NCBI RefSeq assembly: GCF_033958435.1
Contig: NC_134160.1
Span: 18,091,001-18,155,000 of the forward strand
Length of the DNA stretch: 64,000 nt
DNA from: Carettochelys insculpta
Taxonomy: Eukaryota; Chordata; Testudines; Carettochelyidae
Direction of reading: 5' to 3'
The notes under the pieces were generated by a model, which was given only the letters and a program-made list of their open reading frames with translations, ran no database searches and had not been told where the DNA came from. A program made the translations under genes and the position numbers. Positions within the stretch are counted from its first letter, which is position 1, and the number at the start of each line of letters is the position of its first letter. Shown in pieces: positions 12,461-22,376 of this stretch.

Positions 12461-13795
12461 CGCACTGTCACACTTGTTGCATCTGAACCAAATGCCAAAT
12501 GGCAGCTTCTTCCAGCAAAGCAGGTGCAGGGAGGTGCAGAAGAGAGCCCAGGCACACTGATCCTGCAGAGTCGCTTTCCAAGCCGCAGTACAGAGAACAT
12601 GTGTTCACCTGGCAGCCAGCTCCTGTTTATCACGGGGAGATGGCACCTGTTTCAGAAGGTGGATAATTTTAGGAGACCAAGAAAGCAGTTTGGGGGCTTG
12701 TTTCCGTGCACCGGAAGGGATTCTGCTCACAGCAGTCGCTATTCTCAGGTGCTGCGTGGTAGGAAGACGCCCACTTAGTTTGGCGACTTTTCCCAGGTTT
12801 ATTTATCACTCAAAGGCGGTAACGAGTCTGCTAGAGGTGCCTCTTCAGTGAGGTTTTGGTGCTGCAGGGGAAATATACGTCCCACTGCGAGACCCTGCTT
12901 CAGTGCTGGATGCTGAGACGTTCTGAGGGGCAGTGAGAGGGGCATGTTGTTGCTGTGGACATTCTTTCTAAAGCCCAAATCACAGGGGAAGGGCTCAGCA
13001 AACACAGAGAGATTTCTGCCCAGATCCGTTCTGTCAGATGTCCACCAGCCTAAGCTGCATGCCACAGAGCTGCTGTGAGAGGGATCTGGCAGCAGCTCAT
13101 GGCAGGCTGGATGGAGTAAACCTGGAGCAGTGTGAGGAGGAAAACCCTCCCAGAGCATCCTCAGAAGGTCAAGGAGGCGGGGGCCAGGTTCTGGAAACCT
13201 GTGGCAGAAAGGAACTGCACTGGTCCCCCCCATCCTTGACTCTGACACCCGCAGCCCTCCCACATCCTACCTGCACAGCAGACAGCAGCGTGCCGGGGAC
13301 CTTCCTCCCCTGACCTGACCTGGCCTGGCCTGGCCAGATCCCAGCTGCTGTAATCAGCAAAGCCTTGCCGAATGACCTTGCACAGCCTGGGCCAGGGTGG
13401 CCTGGACTCAAAGGGTCAGGTTTGCAAAAGAGCTCTGCAAGCTCAGAGCAAATTGGGCTCTGACCCCTTCAGCAAATCCGCTCCCTGCTGCAGTTCCTAG
13501 CAAAGGTGCCTGGATGTCCCATTTTTAAAGGGACACTCTCGCGCATAAGCCCTCCCACAGGGGTCCCAACTTTTTATTTAAAAAGGGCAAATTGTCCCGT
13601 ACTTTCTGTCTCCCTCCCTTCCCCATCAGTACTGGGGATCCTGATGCTGGCTGGATTCCTGCTCACCAGCTGCCCGCTGCTCAACTTTGTTAATTGGTTC
13701 ACTCAGACATCAGTGGAAAGTGGACACACACACTGGCCACTTGCAAACCTGAGCCAAAAACTTCAGGCAAACTCACCGGCAAAGATGAGCAGTTA
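9047..13795. other. GC-rich intergenic sequence, no gene recognised
   Basis: Long overlapping open frames occur on both strands (for example 9534-10298 plus, 9712-10668 minus, 11588-12166 plus). This is expected where GC content makes stop codons rare. None has a recognisable domain. Simple tracts include four GGGCT units at about 9810, a GT/GC dinucleotide run at about 12429-12464 and a CCTGG run at about 13315-13335. Host exons hidden here cannot be ruled out. Confidence 0.4.
12429..12464. repeat. (GT)n(GC)n microsatellite
   Basis: An alternating purine-pyrimidine run, GT followed by GC dinucleotides. Such tracts can adopt Z-DNA; nothing here shows a function. Confidence 0.95.
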
Positions 13796-14180
13796 AATGC
13801 CAGTAAGTAAACACAGCTGTGACATCGCTGGCATCACAGAGACCTGGTGGGATAACACACATTGCTGGAATGTTGGTATGGAAGGGTACAACTTGCTCAG
13901 GAAGGGCAGGCAGGGAAAGACAGGGAGGAGGTGTTGCCTCATATATTCAAAATGTCTGCACTTAGACTGAGGTTGAGATGGACATAGATCACAGATCTGT
14001 TGCAAGTTTCTGGGTAAGGATAAAAGAGGTGAAAAACAAAGGTGATGTCATGGTGGGGGTCTACTACAGACCACCCAACCAGGAAGAAGAGGTGGATGAG
14101 GCTTTTTAAAAACTAACAAAATCATCCAGAGCTTGGGACTTGGTGGTGATGGGGGACTTCAACTACTCAGACATCTACCA
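13796..14180 (+). mobile_element. CR1 LINE fragment (endonuclease region)
   Basis: Plus-strand translation shows pieces of the APE-type endonuclease of CR1: GITETWWD near 13840, then VVMGDFNYSDI near 14145 after frame breaks. The fragment stops abruptly where element M begins (about 14181). It lacks RT and 3' end, so it is either truncated by, or was split by, the neighbouring elements. Confidence 0.7.
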
Positions 14181-14433
14181 CTTAAACCTTGTACTCCTAG
14201 TGGAGCATAGATCATCTATATATCTCCTGCATTTCACTCTGCTTTGGGGCAAAACTTCTACCTGGCTCTAGGAGTACCCTAGCTGTTGTTCTTCAGTCTC
14301 AGGAGACCTTCTCCACATTGTCTGAGGTCTTCTTCCTTTGCGTTTTCTTGTGGATTCCATGTGAGAGCTTGACAGACTATGCTGGGTTTCAGCAGCTCAC
14401 AACCTTTCCCCGATGCCTGAGGCAGCTGGCTTT
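14181..14433 (-). pseudogene. Element M, extreme C-terminus
   Basis: Beyond the Harbinger MITE the minus strand reads STRKRKGRRPQTMWRRS, EEQQLGYS and then RYIDDLCSTRS. These match the basic GRP..TWRR stretch and the ..VDGLCSTRS ending seen in this element class. The segment therefore continues the RT protein interrupted at 15144. It ends next to the CR1 endonuclease fragment at 14180. Confidence 0.65.
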
Positions 14434-15144
14434 GGCCACGTCTACACGTGCACGCTACTTCGAAGTAGCGGCGCCAACTTTGAAATAGCGCCCGTCATGG
14501 CTACACGTGTTGGGCACTATTTCAAAGTTGAAATCGATGTTAGGCGGCGAGATGTCGAAGTCACTAACCCCATGAAGGGATGGGAATAGCGCCCTACTTC
14601 GAAGTTGAACGTCAAAGTAGGGCACGTGTAGACGATCCGCGTCCTGCAACATCGAAATAGCGGGGTCCGCCATGGCGGCCATCAGCTGAGGGGTTGAGAA
14701 ACGCTCTCTCTCCAGACCCTGCGGGGCTCTATGGTCACCGTGTGCAGCAGCCCTTAGCCCAGGGCTTCTGGCTGCTGCTGCCGCAGCTGGAGATCCATGC
14801 TGCACGCACAGGGTCTGCAACCAGTTGTCAGCTCTGTGGATCTTGTGTTGTTTAGTGCAACTGTGTCTGGGAGGGGCCCTTTAAGGGAGCGGCTTGCTGT
14901 TGAGTCCGCCCTGTGACCCTGTCTGCAGCTGTTCCTGGCACCCTTATTTCGATGTGTGCTACTTTGGTGCGTAGACGTTCCCTCGCAGCGCCTATTTCGA
15001 TGTGGTGCTGCGCAACGTCGACGTTGAACGTCGACAGCTCCAGCCCTGGAGGACGTGTAGACGTTATTCATCGAAATAGCCTATTTCAATGTCGCTACAT
15101 CGAAATAAGCTACTTCGATGTCGCGTGCACATGTAGACGTAACC
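14434..15144 (+). mobile_element. Non-autonomous Harbinger element A, 711 bp
   Basis: The left end GGCCACGTCTACACGTGCA and the reverse complement of the right end GGTTACGTCTACATGTGCA form a terminal inverted repeat. The 3-bp direct repeat TTT flanks the element (14431-14433, 15145-15147), the duplication size of PIF/Harbinger. The subterminal 250 bp on each side are dense in TTCGAAGT and TTCGATG palindrome-like motifs. The left end matches the large Harbinger at 22014, and the whole matches copy B at 33060-33770 in reverse orientation. No transposase is encoded. It is inserted in the C-terminus of element M. Confidence 0.9.
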
Positions 15145-15874
15145 TTTATGACAACACCACAGTCATCTACCAGTAAGGAATGTGGGGGTGACAGGGCACT
15201 CCTCCAAGGTTTGGAGTGTCACGGGGCTCACATGCTGGTTTTCTGAGAGTGTGGCCCAGCCACCCCCACTTTCTTCTCTTGATTTCAGTGTCAATTGGTT
15301 TTTGTCCAGCTCTCTTCCAAAGCTCTGCATTTGAGATGAAGTCTTGACATTTGCTGTGAAAGATGTACTTCAGGCATCTGTTTATGAATGTCTGTAGCTT
15401 GTGATTTGAAGACCTTTTAGTACGCCAGGTCTTGCATTCATACAAGAGCACACTCTTCCCATTTGTGATGCTGAGCCACAGTTTCGTCTTCACAGATATT
15501 ATTTGTGAACTCCATATGTGATGGGGAGTCTTGAATGCAGCTGCGGCTTTCCCTATCCTGGCACTGATGTCTTTGTCTGTTCCTCCATCTCTGCCCATAA
15601 TACTCCCCAGGTAGGTGAACTGCTCCACATCTTCCAGGTCATCCCCTCCCAGTGTGATGATGTTGTTGGACTGGCTGATCCTCATTGTCTTGGTCCTTCC
15701 CTTGCTCATGCTCAGTCCAGTCACTGAGGCAGGTCTGTCTTGTGTTGTGACCTTTTCTTCCATGCTTCCATGCTGGTGTGAAAGGAGGGCGACATCATCA
15801 GCAAAATCCATGTCTCTAGGTATTTGAAATGTGCCCACTGAATGCCCCACTGATGGCCTTATGTTGTCCTGCTC
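15145..15874 (-). pseudogene. Element M reverse transcriptase, C-terminal half
   Basis: After a short frame-shifted piece (QWAHFKYLE) the minus strand continues MDFADDVALLS, the YADD-type catalytic box with two aspartates. It is followed by SKGRTKTMRI, FTYLGSIM, LLYECKTWRT, KRRKWGWLGHTLRKP, typical of the thumb and connection of RTE-like elements. The left end is cut by a 711-bp Harbinger MITE at 15144. Confidence 0.85.
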
Positions 15875-17548
15875 ATAAAGACACAAAAGGAGCAATCAAG
15901 GAAGATAATGCCATTGCAGAAAAACTAAATGATTTCTTTGCTTCAGTCTTCACGGCTGAGGATGTTAGAGAGATTCCCAAATCTGAGCCTTCCTTTATGG
16001 GTGACAAATCTGAGGAACTGTCCCAGATTGAAGTGTCATTAGAGGAGGTTTTGGAACTAATTGATAAGCTAAACAGTCACAAGTCTCCGGGACCGGATGG
16101 TATTCACCCAAGGGTTCTGAAAGAACTCAAATGTGAAATTGCGGAACTATTAACAGTGGTTTGTAACCTAGTCTTTCAGTCAGCTTCAGTACCCAATGAT
16201 TGGAAGATAGCTAATATAACACCAATATTTAAAAAGGGCTCTAAAGGAGACCCTAGCAATTATAGACCGGTAAGTCTAATGTCAGTACCGGGCAAATTAG
16301 TAGAAACAATAGTAAAGAATAAAATTGCCCGACGCGTAGAAGAACATGATTTGTTGAGCAAAAGTCAACATGGTTTCTGTAAAGGGAAGTCGTGTCTTAC
16401 TAATCTATTAGAGTTCTTTGAAGGGGTTAACAAGCATGCGCACAGGGGGGATCCAGTAGACATGGTATACTTAGATTTCCAGAGTCTTTGACACGCTCCC
16501 TCACCAAAGGCTCTTATGTAAATTAGGTGGTCATGGGATAGGAGGAAAGATCCTTTCATGGATTGAGAACTGGTTAAAAGACAGGAAACAAAGGGTAGGA
16601 ATAAATGGTAAATTTTCACAATGGAGGGGCGTAACTAGTGGTGTTCCCCAAGGGTCAGTCCTGGGACCAATCTTGTTCAACTTATTCGTCAATGATCTAG
16701 AGAAAGGGGTAAGCAGTGAGGTGGCAAAGTTTGCAGATGACACCAAACTCTTCAGGATAGTCAAAACCAAAGCAGACTGTGAAGAACTTCAAAAAGATCT
16801 CAGCAAACTGAGTGATTGGGCAGCAAAATGGCAAATGAAATTTAATGTGGGTAAGTGTAAGGTAATGCACATTGGGAAAAATAACCCCAATTACACATAC
16901 AATATGATGGGGGCAAATTTAGTTACAACAGATCAGGAAAGGGATCTTGGAATTATAGTGGATAGTTCTCTGAAAACATCCACACAGCGTGCAGTGGCAG
17001 TCAGTAAAGCAAATAGGATGTTAGGAATAATTAAAAAAGGGATAGAAAATAAGATGAAGAATATCTTACTTCCCCTATGTAAAACTATGGTACACCCACA
17101 TCTTGAGTACTGCGTGCAGATGTGGTCTCCTCACCTGAAAAAAGATATATTGGCATTAGAAAAGTTTCAGAAAAGGGCAACTAAAATGCTTATGGGTTTG
17201 GAATGGGTCCCATATGAGGAGAGGCTGGAGAGACTGGGACTTTTCAGTCTAGAAAAGAGGAGACTGAGGGGCGACATGATAGAGGTATATAAAATCAGGA
17301 ATGGTGTGGAGAAAGTGAATACAGAAAAGTTATTTACTTGTTCCCATAATATAAGAACGAGAGGACACCAAATGAAATGAATGGGTAACAGGTTCGAAAC
17401 TAATAAAAGAAAGTTTTTCTTCACACAGAGCACAGTCAAGCTGTGGAACTCCTTGCCGGAGGATGCTGTGAAGGCCAGGACTCTAACAGAGTTTAAAAAA
17501 GAGCTCGATAAATATTTGGAGTTTAGGTCCATAGACGGCTGTTAGCAA
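15829..17548 (+). pseudogene. CR1 ORF2 reverse transcriptase (degenerate)
   Basis: Two long open pieces, 15829-16491 (whose first bases are element M sequence) and 16673-17380, plus a short terminal piece ending at RSIDGC near 17545, make up the C-terminal two thirds of ORF2. The protein would prime reverse transcription of CR1 RNA at a nicked target. Catalytic residues in DFQ (first Asp) and FADD are both present. The frameshift and the stop described for the parent element prevent translation as one protein, and the endonuclease is missing. Confidence 0.9.
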
Positions 17549-17741
17549 GGAGTGAGGTATGGTGCCTAGGCTTTTGTCGAAAGTGGGAGATGGATGGCAG
17601 GAGACAAATGGCTTGATCATTGTCTTCGGTTCACCTCCTCTGGGGCACCTGGCATTGGCTACTGTCGGCAGACAGGATACTGGGCTAGATGGACCTTTGG
17701 TCTGACCCAGTATGGCTGTTCTTATGTTCTTATGTTCTTAA
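15875..17741 (+). mobile_element. CR1 LINE, 5'-truncated, nearly intact RT
   Basis: The copy begins inside ORF2 and ends with the CR1-type tail TATGGCTGTTCTTATGTTCTTATGTTCTTA, made of octamer repeats rather than poly(A). The RT is well preserved: HKSPGPDGIHPRVLKEL, SGVPQGSVLGPILFN, the FADDTKL catalytic box near 16730, and the C-terminal [20 protein letters not shown]. Two defects are visible: a small deletion near 16485, which shifts frame after YLDFQ, and a T-to-G change near 17378 that creates a TGA, judged against the related copy at the right end of the window. It is inserted in the RT of element M, which resumes on both sides. Confidence 0.95.
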
Positions 17742-18357
17742 TCTAGTCCATTGTGATCAAGAACAGGAAAGGTGACAATAGGCACCCTTGTTGCACTCCT
17801 GAGAGCATGCTGAAGGATTCTGTCAAGGCACCATTGGGAATAACTTGGCATGTTGAGTGTTTGTACTGTGAACAGATCAGGTCAATAAGTTTGGATGGGA
17901 TGTCGTGGTGCTGCAGCAGTTTCCACAAAGTGTGTTTATCAACACTGTCAAAGGCCTTTTCAAAGTCTATGAAGGTTATGTACAGGGGGGAGTTCCACTC
18001 CGGTGACTGTTCTATGATCACTTTGAGAGTTGCTATTTGGTCAGTACAGGATGTCTTGCTTTGGAAGCTGGGCTGTTTTTCCCTGAGCTGTCTATCAACC
18101 TCTGTCTTCATTCTCGCCGAGACAATCCTAGTGAACACTTTTCCTGGAACAGACAGTAACGTGATGCCCCTCCAGTTCTTGCAATTTTTCAGGTTGCCTT
18201 TCTTTGGAAGTCTGAAAACATAGCCAAGTTTCCACTCTTCTGGGATCTCCTCAGTGTCCCACATTTTCCCAAATACATTATACCTAATGTTGACTGATGT
18301 CTCACTACCTGTCTTGGTTGTGTTTACGGGGATGTTGTCTGAACCAGATGCTTTTCA
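17742..18357 (-). pseudogene. Element M reverse transcriptase, N-terminal half
   Basis: On the minus strand one open frame (18264-17743) runs MWDTEEIPEEWK, NCKNWRGITLLSVPGKV, TFIDFEKAFDSVD and LSGVQQGCLLSPFLF. These are RT blocks 1-4, with the first catalytic aspartate in FIDFEKAF. Upstream frame pieces (SGSDNIPVN near 18340) match the usual start of the RT domain. The frame ends at FLITMDW, exactly at the 3' end of the CR1 inserted at 17741, and resumes beyond that CR1 at about 15874. Confidence 0.85.
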
Positions 18358-19457
18358 CAGACTCACAGAATCATAGGGCTGGAAGGGACCTCAGGAGGTC
18401 ATCTCGTTCAGCCCCCTGCTTCAAGCAGGATCAACCCCCACTAAGTCATCCCAGCCAGGACCTTGTCCAGCCGGGACTTAAAAACCTCAAGGCATGGAGA
18501 ATCCACCACCTCTCTAGGCAACACATTCCAATGCTTCACCACCCGCCTGGTGAAGAAGTTTTTCCTAATATCTAACCTACACCTCTCCCTCTTCAACTTC
18601 TGACCATTACTCCTTGTTCTGCCATCTGACACCACTGAGGGCAGTTTCTCATCCTCCTCTTCAGAGCTCCCCTTCAGGAAGCTGAAGGCTGCTATTAAAT
18701 CACCTCTAAGTGTTCTCTTCTGTAAACTAAACAAGCCCAAATCCCTCAGCCTATCCTCACAGGTCTCGTGCTCCAGACCCTTAATCATTTTTGTTGCCCT
18801 CTGATGAACCTGCTCCAGCAAATCCACATCCTTCTTATATTGGGGAGCCCAAAACTGGACACAATATTCCAGATGTGGCCTCACCAGTGCCGAATAAAGA
18901 GGAATAACTACTTCCCTAGATCTGCTCGAAATGCTCCTCCTAATGCACCCCAGTATGCCGTTAGCTTTATTGGCTACAAGGGCACACTGTCTACTCATAT
19001 CCAGCCTTTCATCCACCATAACCCCTCGGTCCCTTTCCATCATACTGCTGCTGAGCCAGTCGGTCCCCAGCCTGTAACAATGTTTGGGATTCTTCCGCCA
19101 CAGGTGCAGGACTCTACACTTCTCCTTGTTGGAACTGCATCAGATTTCTTTTGGTCCAGTCCTCCAATTTATCCAGGTCACTCTGGATTCTGTCTCTACC
19201 CTCCAACGTATCTACCTCTCCCCTCTAGTTTTGTGTCATCCGCCAACTTGCTGAGGGTGCAATCCAGTCCCTCATCCGGGTCATTAATAAAGATGTTGAA
19301 TAACACCGGCCCCAGAGCCGAGCCTTGCGGCACTCTGCTTGAAACAGACCGCCATCCAGATATTGAGCCATTGACCGCTACCCGTTGGGCCCGACCATCA
19401 ATCCAGCTTTCTATCCATCTTATAGTCCAAGGATCCAATCCATATTTCCTTAACTTA
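18358..19457 (-). mobile_element. CR1 LINE, 5'-truncated, second subfamily
   Basis: The 3' end on the minus strand is CCTCAGGAGGTC...CCCTATGATTCTGTGA, the tail shared with the copies ending at 36931 and 49999. Minus-strand frames encode [40 protein letters not shown] and the C-terminal [19 protein letters not shown], with a frameshift near 19190. FADD has become LADD and SG has become SR in the VPQG box. It is fused at its 5' end to element N at about 19457. Confidence 0.9.
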
Positions 19458-20190
19458 GTAGTAGGCATCCTTCAGTCTGCATAGACTATGGATCACGCCC
19501 TTTAAAGTTTCAATTGAGGACTTCATTTACAGCGTCTGTTGTGACTATGAAGACCCACACGAGAGTGACAGTCCTTGCTGCATCTCTTGCAGATGTAGTG
19601 GGTGTCTGGCAAGTCCTTACTGTGCTTTCTGTGCGCTCACTTCTCCTCTGCTAGCTGTCTGATCCTCATCTCGCCATTCTGAAGGCCCTTGTGTAACCCC
19701 TGCCTCCATCTGCTGCGGTCGTCGGCTAGATCTTCACAGTTGTCTACCTCTCTGAGGTCTCTCTTGCAGACATCTTTGTAACGCAACTGGGGGCATCCGG
19801 GAGGTCTTTTGCCAGAGGCTAGCTCACCATACAGGATGTCTTTTGGAATCCTTCCATCGTTCATCCTGTGGATGTGGCCAAACCAGCGGAGTCGACGCTG
19901 CCTGAGGAGGGTGTGCACGGTTGGGATTCCAGCTTGCTCGAGGACGGCAGTGTTGGTCACTCTGTCCTTCCATGATATTCCAAGGATGCGCCTGAGGCAG
20001 CGCAAGTGGAAGACATTTAGCCTCTTTTCCTGGCAGGCATACAGGGTCCAAGTCTCACTGCCATAAACGAGGGTGCTGAGGATGCAGGCTCTGTAGACTT
20101 GCATTTTGGTGTGAGTGTACAGCTTGTTGTTATTCCACACTCTCAGAGCCTGAGCTTGTGCTGTGCAGAGAAGAGGAGTTTGCAAGGTGT
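19458..20190 (-). mobile_element. Element N, C-terminal RT fragment
   Basis: The open frame 20185-19637 (minus) reads LVYGSETWTLYACQEKRLN, FHLRCLRRILGISWKD, RQRRLRWFGHIHRM and ILYGELASGKRPPG. This is the C-terminal region of an RTE-like LINE protein in a different family from element M. About 180 bp of 3' sequence follow. No RT catalytic domain is present in this piece. Its natural N-terminal partner (endonuclease) lies at 20860-22013 but on the opposite strand. Confidence 0.8.
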
Positions 20191-20859
20191 GAATTGGGGG
20201 AGTTCCCTGCCAGGTGAGCCTTCAAGGGCTGATTAGACTGGAGGCAAGGCTTTGAGCCAGGCCTGACCAGCTGCAGCTCTCCCTATAAGAAGGGAGCTCC
20301 CAGCGAACAAGGGGCAGTAGCTAACAGGGAAGGGAGTTTGCCTCTGGGAGTTCGCCGAGGGAGGAGCCCCGTGTTTGTTTGTCCTTTCCAGGTATGGTGT
20401 TCCACCTGTGCCCTGCAAGGCAGCACTACCAGGAAAAGAAGCCTCTGAAGAAAAGAGCCTGAAGAGTGATGGGGGAAGGTGGACCTGGGGGCACTGAGAG
20501 CAGCTGGTGGGGAGGGGCCAGTGCAGTGAGGAGGATGGACACGGGAGCAGATGGGGGGTAGTGGGTTGGGGAGGGTCCTATGGTGATGGTAGCTGGGGGG
20601 GGCGAAAGGTATGGAGGAGGGTCCCGGGGATAGAAGGTCATTGCTCCACAGGGAGCTATGGTGACATGGTGACAGGGAGGTATGAAGTAGTAGGATCCTT
20701 AACCACATTCTCCACACCCCACTGCCTTGTGGGTTATCCTGGGAAGGAGAGAGGCTAAGGGAGTAAACCCTGACAGAAAATCCGGAGTGGAGTCCGAAGG
20801 CGGTTCGGTGTCAACTTCTGGCACTGTCCCGGCAACTCCTGCAGCTGAGCTGGTACCAG
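20191..20859. other. Unrecognised segment between the two element N pieces
   Basis: The segment contains a TATAAGAAG box near 20284 followed by CAGCGAACAAGGGGCAGTAGC, and G-rich sequence from 20460 to 20640. It may be the 5' regulatory region of element N, or part of an LTR or SINE; nothing decides this. Open frames here are chance. Confidence 0.3.
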
Positions 20860-22013
20860 ACATGGAAGTTATCCTCTCCTTTGGACTATATCAGTAAAGC
20901 CGCGAGGGGCACACTGGTGTCTGGGCAGCCCAGAGTCTCCATAACAAATGCCCAGGCTCGCGCCCGGAGAGGTACTCCGGCATCGCTGAACAGCGTTGCA
21001 TCAACACGGGAGGCAACAGTTACTGGTTATAAGCTCTTGCTTGATTGGCGTAGAGAACGAGTACCAGGGGTTGCCTTCGACGGTGGGAGAGATCCTCGCA
21101 TCTCACTGGACAGTCACCGCCCGCCTCAAGCTGGGCAGCCCCCAGCCAATAGGGTACTGTCCCGCCACAGTTCACCTGCCTTGCTGGGTGCGTGAGGCTT
21201 AAGGTTCCTGAACCTGACAAGTGACTGAAATTTGGGCACCAGGCAAACCAATAAGAAAATCAACAAGAAATGAGAAACATCAACAAATCAAGCTCGCTTG
21301 CTGGAATGTGCGGACCATGCTGACCGGCTTGACTGAAGATCTTCAGGCCATCAGTGACACCCGAAAGACCGCTGTCATCAACGAGGAACTGAAGAGGCTC
21401 AGAGTTGATATTGCTGCACTGCAAGAGACGCGACTCACAGATTCGGGATCTCTAAAGGAAAAGGACTACACCTTTTTCTGGCACGGTAAAGCCCAAGAAG
21501 AACCCAGAGAGCATGGTGTTGGCTTTGCTGTCAGAAACACCCTTCTACAAATGGTGGATTTAGTGATGGGTGGATCAGAAAGACTTCTTCGGATCACGCT
21601 TCAAACTTGCGCCGGTCCCGTCCACCTGATCAGCGCTTATGCCCCAACCCTGTACGCCACACCAGAAGTAAAAGACAAGTTCTATGACGTGCTTAGTGCT
21701 GCTGTAGCGCAAATACCTGCTTGTGAATAACTGTACATCTTGGGTGACTTCAATGCAAGAGTTGGAGCTGATTGGGCCTCATGGCCTTCCTGCTTAGGAC
21801 ACTTCGGTGTGGGAAAAATGAATGACAATGGACAGTGTCTCCTTGAACTGTGCACGTACCACAATCTGTGCATCACAAACACCTTCTGCCAAACAAAGCC
21901 ACAGCACAGAGTGTCGTGTAGTCACCCACGCTCGAAGCATTGGCATCAACTAGACGTGGTCATCACTAGGCGAAATAACCTCAAAAACGTCCTTCTGACA
22001 CGCAGCTGTCATA
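20860..22013 (+). mobile_element. Element N, 5' region and endonuclease
   Basis: A GC-rich leader is followed by an open frame at 21221-21730 with IKLACWNVRTMLTGL, ALQETRLTDSGSL, HGVGFAVRN and HLISAYAPTL. After one stop (TAA at 21728) it continues as LGDFNARVGADWASW, GVGKMNDNGQCLLEL and KHWHQLDVVITRR. These are the ordered catalytic blocks of an APE-type endonuclease. The frame is open apart from that stop and ends where the Harbinger begins at 22014; no RT follows on this strand. The same family's C-terminus sits head to head at 19458-20190. Confidence 0.85.
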
Positions 22014-22376
22014 AGCCGTGTCTACACATGCACGCTACTTCGAAGTAGCGGCACTAACTTCGAAATAGCGCCCGTCACGGCTACACGCGTCGGGCGTTAT
22101 TTCGAAGTTAACTTCGACGTTAGGCGGCGAGACGTCGAAGTCGCTAACCCCATGAGGGGATAGGAATAGCGCCCTACTTCGACGTTCAACGTCGAAGTAG
22201 GGACCGTGTAGTCGTTGCGCGTTCCGCAACTTCGAAATTGCGGGGTCCTCCATGGCGGCCATCAGCTGAGGGGTTGAGAGACGCTCTCTCCAGCCCCTCA
22301 GCTCAATGGTGGCCGCATGGAGCAGCCCCTTAAAGGTCCCCTCCCCCTCCCTTCCTGTGCAGGAAGCTGAGGGAAC

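Noticed and set aside
15145..18357. Two independent RT genes on the minus strand
   Set aside because: They are consecutive parts of one RT separated by a CR1; blocks do not overlap and resume at the insertion point.
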